Shown here piece after piece: positions 32,001-43,249 of a stretch of 64,000 nt of DNA. The DNA is taken from positions 1,116,501 to 1,180,500 of the forward strand of contig NC_070574.1 of NCBI RefSeq assembly GCF_026914185.1, written 5' to 3'. How positions within the stretch are numbered: the first letter of the stretch is position 1; every line of letters begins with the position of its first letter. The position numbers and the translations under genes are program-made. The notes below the pieces were generated by a model. It was not told where the DNA came from and did no database searches. It saw nothing but the letters and a program-made list of their open reading frames with translations. This DNA comes from Puccinia triticina. Lineage: Eukaryota; Basidiomycota; Pucciniomycetes; Pucciniales; Pucciniaceae.

Positions 32001-33103
32001 GCGTCCGTGAGTGTTAAAGTACCTCCATTAGCCAATGGTAGTGTAGCTTCCCCTCTCGCAGTAGCCACCAGTTCACCCGACCCACTTCCAGTCGCAATAC
32101 CTATGCATACCGGACTGGTCTGCTTGAAGTAGCCGAGAGAGGTGAGCATGTGGTTGCTCGCTCCGGAATCAAGGATTGTCGACTGTGACTGAGATCCACT
32201 TGTGCTTGAGAGATAACTGAAGGATGGTCGAATATTGCTTTCAGCCGAAATTTCTCCCGCCTTGTTGACAGTAGTGTGGTATCCTGATCCCTTCTCTTTC
32301 CTTGCCTTTTGCTTCTCGAGATGCAGCTTGTATAGATTTGGGTGCAGCGTCCAGCAAGCGTCTTCCGTGTGGTTGGAAGCTGGATTGTGCTTATTGCCTA
32401 CGCAAGTAATTGGCACATAAGGTTTTTTCTTCTTATTCGGCACGTTCGTTGCTAGAGCTGTGGTCATACTACCGCTAGAGTTGGTTTCAGGAGCTTTCCG
32501 CTTGTTGGTTCGTTCAAAGCGCCCCACTTCCCGAAGCCGATTGATAACAAACTTGGGTTTACCGAGAGAGTTGAGATCGCCGAATAGACTTTGCATGAGG
32601 AATGGGCATTTTTTGGTTATTCGACTAATGATACTGCAGCAGATCACGAAATCGGGTACTATCATCCCCAGAGAGTCGAATTTAGCTAGGCACTCTTCAA
32701 TTCTGATTATGTACGCCGCCATATTGTCATTGAACTGGGTGTCTTCCCATTGCGCCCACACCTCGTAGCTTGCCAGAATGGAGTCAGAGGCGTAGACAGA
32801 TTTGAACATCTGCCAAAGTTCATAGGGGTTCTTTGAGTTGTCCTTCTTGACGATGGTGTTGAATACTCCATCAGTAAGATTCGCACAGAGAAGATTGGCG
32901 GCTTTTTGCGCTTTTGCCTTCGTCCTCTTTGTCATGTCTGGCAGAGGAGGATTGTCGATGAAGTGCTCAAGGTTGAATTCAGCCAGCACCATTCGGATTT
33001 TCTTCTCCCAAATCTCAAAGTTTTCCCCCGTGAATTTCGGGACTTTCATCGTTGGCTTGCCAGCGATGCTGGAATCACTCGACTCGCCTTTGGAATCGGC
33101 CAT
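28868..33103 (-). CDS. copia Gag-Pol polyprotein, 1411 aa
   Basis: Starts at ATG 33103. Order of parts: Gag (about 1-215, with a WxxWEDT-type region); a Cys/His zinc motif, CVGNKHNPASNHTEDACWTL (about 235-255); protease DSGASNHM (about 311); the pre-integrase HxxxH-CxxC zone (WHNRLGHA ... CNACMQGK); integrase with D in HGDLVGP, D in TDGGGEF and E in LAERANR; reverse transcriptase with DVRSAFL and HVDDLVII; and RNase H with NADWG. This PR-IN-RT-RH order is the copia order. Oddities: the active-site motif is HVDD rather than YVDD, and the RNase H end reads TTKAEY where SxEAEY is usual, a Lys for the first Glu. The C-terminal 45 or so residues are encoded in the LTR. Confidence 0.95.
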   Translation of the reverse strand: MADSKGESSDSSIAGKPTMKVPKFTGENFEIWEKKIRMVLAEFNLEHFIDNPPLPDMTKRTKAKAQKAANLLCANLTDGVFNTIVKKDNSKNPYELWQMFKSVYASDSILASYEVWAQWEDTQFNDNMAAYIIRIEECLAKFDSLGMIVPDFVICCSIISRITKKCPFLMQSLFGDLNSLGKPKFVINRLREVGRFERTNKRKAPETNSSGSMTTALATNVPNKKKKPYVPITCVGNKHNPASNHTEDACWTLHPNLYKLHLEKQKARKEKGSGYHTTVNKAGEISAESNIRPSFSYLSSTSGSQSQSTILDSGASNHMLTSLGYFKQTSPVCIGIATGSGSGELVATARGEATLPLANGGTLTLTDALYVPNLTRNLVSPVQLMRTKALIQQGLNGFAVKIDDGQPIAVDISNDLLEIKGVLDPINLEVGMMAKAATQPSDFIKWHNRLGHACSARISAAIPTPLDLTKTHACNACMQGKLVRQTFKSHFKPTSAPLEVVHGDLVGPISPATNAGARYFLTLVDQHTGYIHTVILKEKSQATEAITLFKTLFENQTGYRMKKLLTDGGGEFCNKMLGGLLLEAGIQHNVAPPYTPQNNGLAERANRTIIDMTRCMIMQSNLAPKWWAEAVRTATATTNCLLSLSRSKKSPVELLFKTPPNMNLFKPFGCQVWIVKPKQNRLEKFSAISWEGVLLGYENDYSSYKVCRLEDKQVLTVKHAHFDEQTFPECGAQRKSFNLSNGDRLPLFNSEAKLPFADEELELCGDAEDQEDQAELEAIVGNLRQREKEKVDRQTSSSGEDESDEQPARPIIGDIDQQNIIDGKRERKQAYTVSVSIEPKNHKQAMMCSESLSWKEAELKEINNMKKHNVWIVRVRVESNDPIPATWAYRKKLGSENQVIEFKARICAQGFKQVYGLNFEAKYAPTGKPASLRYLLSFAVNHGLEIHQLDVRSAFLTCPLEDTVTLLPPPGLECPPNSVLELKKAIYGLKQAPLVWYKRLLNYLISLGFRASLSDPRVFWRSATPGKLATWIFAHVDDLVIISKQPEVFKMEMEKEFDIKYMGQAEFLLGMNIERFNSGIQVNQTQYIDRKLAEFGLEHHHPASCPLNPREYLKKATLADVKEFEELGVNYRALVGSLNYLSILTRPDIAYAVSTLSQYLEKPGIKHYHAAVQVFCYLKGTRNIGLTYVKSEESGVHAYVNADWGNCPDTRRSTTGYVVLTGKHLINWKSTKQPTVSLLTTKAEYKALSDLGRDLAWVANLADETQTLPMLKDITVNIDNRGAIDLAKSETSQNSFKTKHMSIRLHFLRELIAINLLKLVYVKTTLNSADFLTKPVGRTVIRKSLNNLAVIQISETASHLATRSMGGCEITSQGERHRPDKLRRVSGAQQAAEKGKQSKPDSAVQSCAAEE

Positions 33104-33166
33104 TGTCTTGTCCCGCTCCTAGTCTTATGGTCCTGAGGTTGCGTTCGTAGCACGAGACTGTAAATC

Positions 33167-33968
33167 TGAAAGAACTCAAAGGACTAAGAGCTTATAATTA
33201 GATGGTCATGTATACAATCTAATTACCAGTGTCACAAAATATGGGAAAGTAAAATTACCTAATAGCGGAACAAGAAGCCGCTGTCTACTTTTTGTAGAAC
33301 TAAAAAGTGGATTCCTTTATGGAATTCAGGCTTAAGATGATCTTAATGATCTTCCTGTTTGCTGGTGGCAAACTGTATCATGCATTAGCTCTTCCTGCGC
33401 AAGGATAAGGATAAATCCAATCTCTTACTTGGATCAAGAGTTTATCTCTTATTGTCCAGCTTATTTAGCTTCGGCGAAACGGCGTAGGAGTTGCGCAACG
33501 GCGTCTAATCAAGAACACCTTATGTTCAGCTCCTACGGCCTTTTGTTTCTTATGGACGAAGTGTTTACACTCGCTAACTCACCTTTTTCTGTTTCTTCTC
33601 TTTGAGAGGATTTGGTGGTTCGTTCGGTCTTTTCCTGTGCGTCTTTGACTGCAGGAGGGGATGAAGCCTTTAGCTGAACATCTCTACCATCTAGTGATTG
33701 AACTCGCTACTCACCTTTGGTGTTAGCTGAGATTCTCTCTGCTAGAGGTATCTGACTGGGAATCTCCACGTGTCGATTTTTGCGGCTCGCGGATGCAGAA
33801 ACTGTATTCATCATTTAGATGCAATCAGTATTTTCATTCCTCCGCAGCACAGCTTTGGACTGCGGAATCTGGTTTGCTTTGCTTACCTTTTTCCGCAGCT
33901 TGTTGAGCTCCCGACACCCTCCTCAATTTATCAGGACGGTGTCGTTCACCTTGGCTAGTAATCTCACA
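33167..33968 (-). repeat. copia 5' LTR (in element orientation)
   Basis: 802 bp. Differences from the other LTR include an A/C near 33230, a G/T near 33260 and a CpG C-to-T near 33757. Confidence 0.95.
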
Positions 33969-34140
33969 CAACCCAATTGAGAAGGTGTTTGCCGTCCTCA
34001 AGTCCCAATTGAAAAGCCAACAAGTCCTCACTGGGACCCGCGCCGACGCCGAGATCATCAAGGATTTCTTGCCGACTTTTGTGACTCCGGCGTTGATGAG
34101 GGGTCTCTTCCTTGGCAGCGGGTACTTGGCCAGTCAATAA

Positions 34141-35411
34141 AAAGGATAGTGGATGGGATTCCGTCAACTATCTGGTATATATTTCTTGGCACTCCATGAT
34201 GTATGTTTTAGTAAATCCCCACAAACACGCAATCAAAGCCCTGGGTGCATATCTTACAAAAGAGATTTTGGGTATGTTCCCGCGTGCCGCGCCTGGAAGA
34301 TGTTGAGGGTAATCCGGTGACAGATGCATAATGCATATGCATCCTAGGGTGTGTATGTTGAAGGTACATCAAGTCGGGAGACGAACTCAGAGTTTTTTTT
34401 ATCAAGTCATTTCAGTTTTGGCCGCAAGTCTTTGTTTTGGACGTGGTTAAGATCTCAGGTATTTGATTCAAGTCACAAAACATCTGAAGATCAGAAGAAA
34501 CAGCGAACAAGGTAATTAGTGCAATCATCTATCAATATCAAACTTGAATACTCACTCGTTGTGTCAATAATCACATCTAGTCAAGGATAAAATATCACAT
34601 CGTTTCAGGGGGAGCTTAATTGACAATATCATCTAGGAGCTAAAGCGTTTGTCTTGTTATCTCAAGTTGTAGTGTTGGTTAGATTAAGTCACCAAAACTA
34701 GTGTTTCTTTAGTTTTGTTTTTCTAGTCGTGTGTGTTAAAATTTTCGTTGTTGTGTTCAGTTTACCCGTATAGATTGCATCTTTTCTCTGTTTGTCAATT
34801 TCTTTCTCTATATATGTTTAGTGATGTCGTGTGATTTGAGGCTTATCAAACTTGTTTTCATTTATTTCTATTAGTCTATAAACTACTACTACTGGCTGTA
34901 ATAAATATTGATTCAAAACAAAGAGTGATGTTGCTGATCAACACAGAAGAGGTGATCATGAGGTTCCTGAACCTCTTGCATGAGTCACCCAAAAGCCTGG
35001 ACATAGTGCCCTCTTTGGCCCTACATCAGCACCTTGGACAAGTCCGACTGGTCCAAGGCGCTGCAAGACAAATTCTTCTCTGCTGTAGCTCAATCTCCCA
35101 TGGGGCTCACGGGCTTTGGCCTTGAGACACCCGCCTGCCTTTGAAACTCTGCTGCTGTGGGTCTCAAGGGAGTGTTCCCCCTCACTCAATCTCCTATGGG
35201 GCACATGGGCTTTGGCCGCAAGACACCTGCCTGACTTGCGGGCAGTGGGTCTCAAATTGAGACCCCACGGCACTGGCTCATTTGTGGGTCTCACGTTATG
35301 GACTTCTCCCATCGGCATTCATTGCATGTATTTGTCTTATGTGACATCATAGAAGGCAATAAAAGGTTCTGACTAACTCGGCATGACATGGGCCCAAGGC
35401 GGGGGCAGTAT
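34141..35411. other. non-coding; includes a possible copia 3' remnant
   Basis: TTTCAGGGGGAGCTTAATTG at 34604 looks like the purine tract that precedes a copia 3' LTR, and ACTACTACTGG at 34885 recurs in the remnants ending near 49600 and 55870. Two direct copies of about 99 bp (CTCAATCTCC...GGCTTTGGCC) start at 35088 and 35186. No gene is supported. Confidence 0.4.
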
Positions 35412-38400
35412 CACTACCAAGATGGATGAATTTGCGATTGTGGTATATTGATCAATATAGCGTATATTGATCAATTTATATGGATCAATTTTTTTTTTTT
35501 TTATTATTCCTCTTGATACCTTTGTCTGTTTTCCATGTCTCCTTGATACTATTCTATAATCTCTCTCCTTCTGCCTGTGTTAGCTTCAAGCCACAGGAAT
35601 TTTTTTTTTCTTTTGCCTGATAACATTCATAAATTTCTACATACACCACTCAATTCTTCCTGATAGAAGGACGTTGCAAGTTTTAGGATTAATCCAGGGT
35701 AGCTGAGGGGTCTCAAATTTTTTTTCTTTTTTTTTTTTACTTCAACAATTGATGTTATCAGAAGTCTCCAAATCAACTTTTTTTCAAAAGAGGAAAAACA
35801 TTGACCCCTGACCTCTCTTATGATACCATCCTGCACACATTTTTGATTTGGTTGGTTGAACTTGCTCAGGATATTGCATATCATACTTGAAGTGCTACAT
35901 GCATAGAAGGCCTTTTTGAAATTAGTTTACCATGGTTTAGCATATTTTGGTCAGGTTCTTTTTTTTATCTACTTTTGTTATCAACCACAGATTAATGAGG
36001 AATATTTCCACATAAAACTTCATCGGACAATTTTTCTGCATATAAAACCCAGAAATATTTTAACATATAATTAATTTGGGGTTGCATCCATTATGCAGCA
36101 GCAACAATGTGATCAGTTCACAAATATCACTAATTTGGTAGTTTCTGGCCCTTGCTGCCACTATATCTCAACACAGCGTGGGAGTTCTTCCATGATATTG
36201 GTATCAAAATGATCAATAGCCCCCAAGGATTCATTTTGTACCTTAAATTACCACATAACCCAAATGTAGCAGCTACAATCTGATCAATTGCCGAATGTCA
36301 CTAATTTGGTAGTTTCTTGGTGTTGCTGCCACTATATCTCAACACAGCCTGGGAGTTCTTCCATGATATTGGTATCATAATGATCAATAGCCACCAAGAA
36401 TTCATTGTGTACCTTAAATGACCACAAAACCTCCTAACGTAGCAGCTACAATCTGGTCAGTTGCCAAATCTCACTAACTTGGTAGTTTCTTGGTGTTTCT
36501 GCCACTATATATCACAGCAGCATGGGATTTCTTCCATGATATTGGTACCAAGATGATCAAATGCCCTCAAAGATTGATTGAGTACCTCCAATGAGCACAA
36601 AACCCCCAATTGTAGCAGGCACAATGTGATCAGTTGCCAAATATCACTAATTTGGTAGTTTCTTGGTGTTTCTGCCACTATATCTCAGCACAGCATGGGA
36701 GTTCTTCCATAATATTGGTACCAAAATGATCATATGCCCCTGAAGATTCATTGGGTACCTTGAATGACCACAAAACCCCCAAATGTAGCAGCCACACTGT
36801 GATCAGTTGCCAAATATCACTAATTTGGTAGTTCCTTGGTGTTTCTGCCACTATATCTCAGCGCAGCATAGGAGTTCTTCCATGATATTGGTACCATAAT
36901 GATCACATGCCCTCAAACATTCATTGAATATCTTGGATGACGACAAAACCCCCAAATGTAGCAGCCACCATGTGATCAGTTGCCAAATATCACTAGTTTG
37001 GTAGTTTCTTGGTGTTTCTGCCAGTATATCTCAGCCCCGCGTGGGAGCTCTTCCATGATATTGGTACCACAATTATCACATGGCCCTGAAGATTCATTGT
37101 GTACCTTGAATGACCACAAAACCCCCAAATGCAGCAGCCACAATGTGATCAGTTGCCAAATATTACTAATTTGGTAGTTTCTTGGTGTTTCTGCCACTAT
37201 ATCTCAGCGCAGCGTGGGATTTCTTCGATGATATTGGTACCAAAATGATCACATTCACCTGAAGATTCATTTTGTACCTAAAATGACCACACAACCCCCG
37301 CATGTAGCAGCCACAAGGTGATCAGTTGCCAAATATCACTAATTTGGTAGTTCTTTGGTGTTTCTGCCACTATATCTCAGCGCAGCATGGGAGTTCTTCC
37401 ATGATATTGGTACCAAAATGATCACATGCCCTCAAATATTCATTGAGTACCTTGGATGACCACAAAACCCCCAAATGTAGCAGCCACAATGTGATCAGTT
37501 GAGGAATATCACTCATTTGGTAGTCTTTGATGTTTCTGCCACTATATCTCAGCACAGCGTAGGAGTTCTTCCATGATATTTAAATCAAAATGATTACATG
37601 CCCTCAAAGATTCTTGGAGTACCTTGGATGACCGCAACACCCCCAAATGTAGCAGCCACAATGTGATCAGTTGCCAAATATCACTAATTTGGTAGTTTCT
37701 TGGTGTTTCTGCCAGTATATCTCAGCCCCGCGTGGGTGCTCTTCCATGATATTGGTACCACAATTATCACATGGCCCTGACGATTCATTGAGTATCTTGG
37801 ATGACGACAAAACCCCCAAATTCAGCAGCCACCATGTGATCAGTTGCCAAATATCACTAATTTGGTAGTTTCTTGGTGTTTCTGCCAGTATATCTCAGCC
37901 CCGCGTGGGTGCTCTTCCATGATATTGGTACCACAATTATCACATGGCCCTGAAGATTCATTGTGTACCTTGAATGACCACAAAACCCCCAAATGCAGCA
38001 GCCACAATGTGATCAGTTGCCAAATATTACTAATTTGGTAGTTTCTTGGTGTTTCTGCCACTATATCTCAGCGCAGCATGGGAGTTCTTCCATGATATTG
38101 GTACCAAAATGATCACATGCCCTCCAAAATTCATTGAGTACCTTGGATGACCACAAAACCCCCAAATGTAGCAGCCACAATGTGATCAGTTGCCAAATAT
38201 CACTAATTTGGTAGTTTCTTGGTGTTTCTGCCACTATATCTCAGCTCAGCGTGGGTCTTCTTCCATGATGTTGGTACCAAAATGGTCAAATTCCCCCGAA
38301 GATTCATTGTGTACCTTGAATGACCACAATACCCCCAAATGTAGCAGCCACACTGTGATCAGTTGCCAAATTAGTGATATTTGGCAACCATTCACATTGT

Positions 38401-40281
38401 AGCTGCTACATTTGGGGGTTTTGTGGTCATTCAAGGTACACAATTCATCTCTGAGGGCCTTTAATCATTTTGGTACCAATATCATTGAAGAATTCCCACG
38501 CTGCGCTGAGATATAGTGGCAGAAACACCAAGAAACTACCAAATTGGTGATATTTGGCAACTGATCACATTGTGGCTGCTACGTATGGGGGTTTTGTGGT
38601 CATTCCAGGTACTCAACGAATCTTTGAGGGAATTTGATCATCTTGATACCAATATTATGGAAGAAATCCCACGCTGCGCTGAGATATAGTGGCAGAAACA
38701 CCAGAAACAACCAAATTAGTGATATTTTGCAACTGATCACATCCCAGCTGCTACATTTGGGGGTATTGTGGTCATTCAAGGTACACAATTAATCTTCAGG
38801 GGAACTTGATCATTTTGGTACCAATATCATGGAATAACTCCCACATTGTGCTGAGATATAGTGGCAGAAACACCAAGAAACTACCAAATTAGTGATATTT
38901 GGCAACTGATCACATTGTGGCTGCTACATTTGGGGTTTTTGTGTTCATTCAAGGTATACAATGAATCTTCAGGGGCATCCAATTATTTTGGTACCAATAT
39001 CATGGAAGAACTCCCACGCTGCGCTGAGATATAGTGGCAGAAACACCAAGAAACTACCAAATTAGTGATATTTGGTAACTGATCACATTGTGGCTGCTAC
39101 ATTTGGGGGTTTTGTGGTCATCAAAGGTACTCAATGAATGTTTTAGGGCATGTGAATATTTTGGTACCAATTTCATGGCAGAACTCCCAGGCTGCTTTGA
39201 GATATAGTGGCAGAAACACCAAGAAACTACCAAATTAGTGATATTTGGCAACTGATCAGGTCGTAGGGCTACATTAGGGAGTTTCATGGTAATTTAAGGT
39301 ACACAATGAATCCTTGGGGACTATTGATCATTTTGAAACCAATATCATGGAAGAACTCCCAGGTTGTGTTGAGATATAGTGGCAGAAACACCAAGAACCT
39401 ACCAAATTAGTGAGATTTGGCAACTGATGAGATTGTAGCTGCCACATTTGGGGGTTTTGTGGTCATTTAAGGTACACAATGGATCCTTGGGGGCTACAGA
39501 ACATTTTGATCCCAATATCATGGAAGAATCCCCAGGCTGTGTTGAGATATAGTGGCAGAAACACCAAGAAACTACCAAATTAGTGATATTTGGCAACTGA
39601 TCAGATTGCAGCTGCTGCATAATGGATGTGACCCCAAAAACATTATTTCTGGGTTTTATATTCAGAAAAATTGTCCAACAAAATTTTATGTGGAAATATT
39701 CCTCATTAATCTGTGGTTGATAACAAAAGTAGATAAAAAAAAGAACCTGACAAAAATATGCTAACCCATGGTAAACTAATTTCAAAAAGGCCTCCTATGC
39801 ATGTAGCACTTCAAGTATGATATGCAATATCTTGAGCAAGTTCAACCAACCAAATTAAAAATGTGTGCAGGATGGTATCATGAGAGAGGTCAGGGGTCAA
39901 TGTTTTTCCTTTTTTTGAAAAAAAAGTCAATTTGCAGACTTCTGATAACAGATCAATTGTTGAAGTAAAAAAAAAAAGAAAAAAAAATTGAGACCCCTCA
40001 GCCACCCTGGATTAATCCTAAAACTTGCAATGTCTTTTTTTCAGGAAGAATTGAATGGTGTATGTAGAAATTTATGAATGTTATCAGGCAACAAAAAAGA
40101 TTCCTGTGGCTTGAAGCTAACACAAGGGGAAGGAGAGAGATTATAGAATGATATTAAGGAGACATGGAAAACAGACAAAGGTATCAAGAAGAATAATAAA
40201 AAAAATTGATCAATATAAATTGATCAATATACGCTATATTGATCAATATACGACATTGCAAATTCATCCATCTTGGTAGTG
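35412..40281. mobile_element. giant palindromic CACTA-type element, 4870 bp, TSD TAT
   Basis: The ends are CACTACCAAGATGGATGAAT and its inverse (40262-40281), with flanking TAT at 35409-35411 and 40282-40284. CACTA ends plus a 3-bp duplication define the CACTA/EnSpm superfamily. Unique arms of about 690 bp on each side are inverted copies of each other (both contain the TATATTGATCAAT motif). Between them lies the 173-bp array. It has no transposase, so it is non-autonomous. Confidence 0.9.
36110..39605. repeat. 173-bp tandem array, head-to-head halves meeting near 38372
   Basis: The word TTGCCAAATATCACTAATTT recurs every about 173 bp (for example 37671, 37844, 38017, 38190). About 13 units run in one direction up to 38372 and about 7 in the other to 39605. 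Each unit holds ATCTCAGC, CTTCCATGATATTGGTACC and GATCACAT blocks. The many 60-75 codon frames here are shadows of the array. Confidence 0.95.
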
Positions 40282-40390
40282 TATCAAGGAACAATGATGA
40301 TGTGTGTGAGACTGACAGAGGAAAGGAAACTTGATTGAAACTGGCACCAATGGTGCTACTTACCACAGGAGTTTTCATGCACATGGAACA

Positions 40391-42890
40391 TTAAAACTCC
40401 TGACTGGGGGCGACCTCGGATTGCATAATGGCCAAATGGGATGGCTGAGATTCGTCAGAGGTGGTGTCTTTGGGATCTGATGCGTCCTCGCGGGCACGCG
40501 CGGGCTCGGCAGGGCCATGCGGGGGGATTGCTGTGGCAGGGGTGGCAAAGACCGGTTGGACAGAGGTGCTTACAGAAGTCAAGCCCACCAATGGGCCGTC
40601 CAGCGTGCCTGTGTGGGTTGGTTTTTGAACCGGGGGGCCGCGCTCCTTCTTTGGGCTGGCCAATTCATCCGCAATGGTGTGTGTAGGGATTAACCACGTG
40701 GCCCCCTTCATCAATTTTGATGCCAGGGGATGGGGGAACTTGAGCTTCTCGAGTTCGTGTGAGGAGACATCAAAGAAATAGTCCCATTGGTTGATGTGGG
40801 AGAGTTTGATCAACCCGCGGGAGAGGTGATCCTCCTTGGGGATGTTGCATAGGTTGAGGAAGTCCTCAATCCCAAGTGACCGGCCAGCCTCATTCAGTTG
40901 GAGATGGGTGGTGGGCGAGCTCATACTGATCCAGGAGTTTGGCAATTCCGATCTTGGGTTTGGAATCTTCCAAGTCCGTGTGAACCGTGGGGGAGACCAA
41001 GTTTGCCCAAAGACTAACCGACTAACCGTCTGCGCGATCCCCTGCGGAGCCGGGCTGCAAGCAATCTTCCAAGCGGGGGACCAATGGACGTCAACCGGAA
41101 CGCCGTGGTGTGGCATTACCTCGATATTGGAGCTCACATCCCAAGTGTGGCAAGTTGAGGGGACCGATTGGACTGAGTGATCACCGGGAACTGGAGCTGG
41201 GTCCTCAGCTTTCAACGCAGTCCTGTCTAGCTCGTCTGATTCACCGGCAGGGGGGAGTCCAGATTGGGTGACTGGTGTATCCCTACCATCATCCTCATCC
41301 TCAACGCCAAGGGCTGTTAAGTCAAACCCGAGGGCGGTCGCATCATTAGTAATTGGGGACAACTCTGCCTGCGACTTTGCCACACTGCCCAACCTAGGAA
41401 CCCAACGACCTGGGATCACGCAGCCAGCTGAGGAGACTTGGACCGGGGTGAAAACAGAGCCTTTCTTCTGAGGCATAGGGGCTGGGGTTGCCAAAGACTT
41501 GCTTGGTGACGCAGCCTGCGCAGGCGTGGTAGGGGGGGGGGGGGGGGGGGGGGGAGGGGGTGCTTGGGTGTTGTGGTTGACTGCGCAGGAGATTTGGTCG
41601 GAGAGGCGCGTGACTTGTGCTTGCTGAGTAGCGCCCCTTGCTTAGCAGCCAACTCGGCCAGAGTGGGAGCCGGCTTCTTATCCTTTACAAATTCGGGTAT
41701 GTCGGGCGGGTTGTCCTGGTCAATTCCCGTTATCTTGTGCAGAATGCAGCGGCTCCACTTGGTTAGCGCGTCCCAAGTGACGCGGATCAATCCCCCCGGG
41801 TTGTTGGGGTCTTTTATCCTCATGGACTCCGAGTTCTGCCCGTACTTCCCAGTAATGTAGACGTGTAGATCCGCCGCGATGTGTATGTGTTCTTGCTCAT
41901 CCACGTCAGCATGAGGCTGCCCGAAATCAGAGGATTCAAACCACATTAATATGGCCCTACGGGGCCCTTGACGAACCGACCAGGATGGGATGGACTTACA
42001 TTGACCGCCACACAGGCCTGGGTGCGTTCGAGCGCCAGCCGAGTATTGTCGGGCCCATAACTCATAGCCAGAGCATCCTGCTGCGACCTCGCCTGATCAA
42101 ATGGGCTCAGGTACATTAGCCAGCTACCCAACGGCAAACCAATAATAACCTGAGAGAGAATACCACTTATGGCCTGTTGGACCTTTGCCAACTTGAGCGG
42201 ATTGGTCATAGACACCATAACCAATAGTGAGGCCGTGGGACTTGTTCCTGCTTCCTCCACGCAATTGACAAATATGTCATCGGAGGTGACCATTGCGTTC
42301 TTTCGATGAGCAAACGTCTTGTTGCTTGGGATGATCAACTGCCACCGGAGCAGCCCCTGCCCCTGCATATTTGTGAGGTGCGCCCCCAGGAAAGGGACCA
42401 GGGAGTTGAGGGAGTCAATGCAGTCCTGTCGGAACTTCGGCCAAGTCGTGTGTTGAAGCACCGTCTTCAAATACACATCGCTCTGCGTGATCACCCGCTC
42501 CCATGGCTTCGCACTGGCTGCGGTTGTGTTTCGCGGGTTTACTTGCGCGATTTGGCCTGCAGCGGACATCTGGTAGACGTGATGTTTGATAAGGATCACG
42601 CGGGCCACCGGAGGAGCGCTGGGGGCCGTGATCAATGGTGCTGTAGCCGGGGGGGGAGGGTTCACTTGGGGAGCTGTGGGGCCGGGGCCATTGGGTTGCA
42701 ATTGGCTGCCCTCCTCGTAGAACAGCTTACAGCTGTTTGCCTGGGAGTCTGGCGGCTGACTCGGGCCGAGGTAGGATTCTTGCGGCTCCCCGGGGGCATT
42801 TGGAAACGGGAGAGGGTCAATGCGGCTTGTGAGTGTGAAAAAAAAATTGGTTTGTTTGGTTTGAGATGACTGATGATTGGACGGAAAAGA
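40391..42890 (-). CDS. unrecognised repeat-associated gene, about 800 codons, frameshifted at a homopolymer
   Basis: Exon A runs from an upstream junction below 42890 to 42000; no ATG is seen, and a pyrimidine tract with CACAAG near 42830 suggests an acceptor, so the first exon is missing from this call. Intron 41917-41999 has donor GTAAGTCC and acceptor GGGCAG and joins in phase (VAVN to PHADVDE). Exon B runs to a run of C (G on plus, 41532-41554, 23 nt), where the frame changes; the second frame continues as TTPAQAASPSK to a stop at 40391. A poly-Pro stretch links the halves. The chain is acidic/Pro-rich with a conserved-looking block (WDALTKWSRCILHKITGID). I know no domain. It sits next to the CACTA palindrome and a multi-copy repeat and is probably the internal gene of a transposon. 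Homopolymer length may be a sequencing error. Confidence 0.5.
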
Positions 42891-43089
42891 TTACTCTCAG
42901 CTTTCATCAAAGGGGTCATCATGCATGGGTACGTGTTGAGGTGAAAATCATACATACCATAATTGCCACGATGATTTGGATATGCTTGATTGCGGAAGCG
43001 GACAGCTTTAACTTGGCGAACGGGACCAATGGACCTGATAGATGCAAAGGAAATTTCAGTCAACCAAATCATTGGACGGCCCAGTGGAG

Positions 43090-43249
43090 GGGCCAAGACT
43101 CACCGTACTGGTGAAAAAAAAAGTTTTGGCGGTTGGGGATCTGGGGAGGCTGGCTGGCGGTCGGTTCTGGCTGGCTGGTGGGTGGGTGCGGCTGAGATGT
43201 GGGTGGGTCCAATTGGGCGGGGAGGTGGGGCTGGGTTGGGCATTTTGGT

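Larger units (their letters stand above)
28201..33968 (-). mobile_element. Ty1/copia LTR retrotransposon, near-intact, TSD CAACC
   Basis: A 5768-bp element with 802-bp LTRs that differ at only three positions I could see, and a perfect 5-bp duplication CAACC (28196-28200, 33969-33973). The single polyprotein on the minus strand is open throughout. The last part of the polyprotein and its stop lie inside the left LTR. A purine tract (CATGGGAGGC on the minus strand) adjoins the left LTR. It is young and may still be able to move. Confidence 0.97.
27244..34140 (+). pseudogene. Tc1/mariner-type (DD34E) transposase with introns, split by a copia element
   Basis: Exon 1 (from ATG 27244 to 27706) holds an N-terminal helix-turn-helix-like region and has one TGA at 27406. 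Intron 27707-27775, exon 2 27776-27981, intron 27982-28052, exon 3 28053-28200 then 33974-34140 (stop TAA). The first catalytic Asp is in FLDKCG (formed across intron 1), the second in LVMDNAQIHH, and Glu in NPIEK, 34 residues after the second Asp, as in Tc1. The copia insertion falls between Tyr-Asn and Pro-Ile-Glu; leaving it out together with one CAACC restores the frame exactly. A 1-nt difference in the C run at 27216 may hide a start at 27209. Terminal repeats of this element were not found. Confidence 0.85.

Noticed and set aside
36976..39785. Many 60-128 codon frames that repeat MPNITNLVVSWCFC-like text
   Set aside because: They are translations of the 173-bp array on both strands, with breaks at random units.
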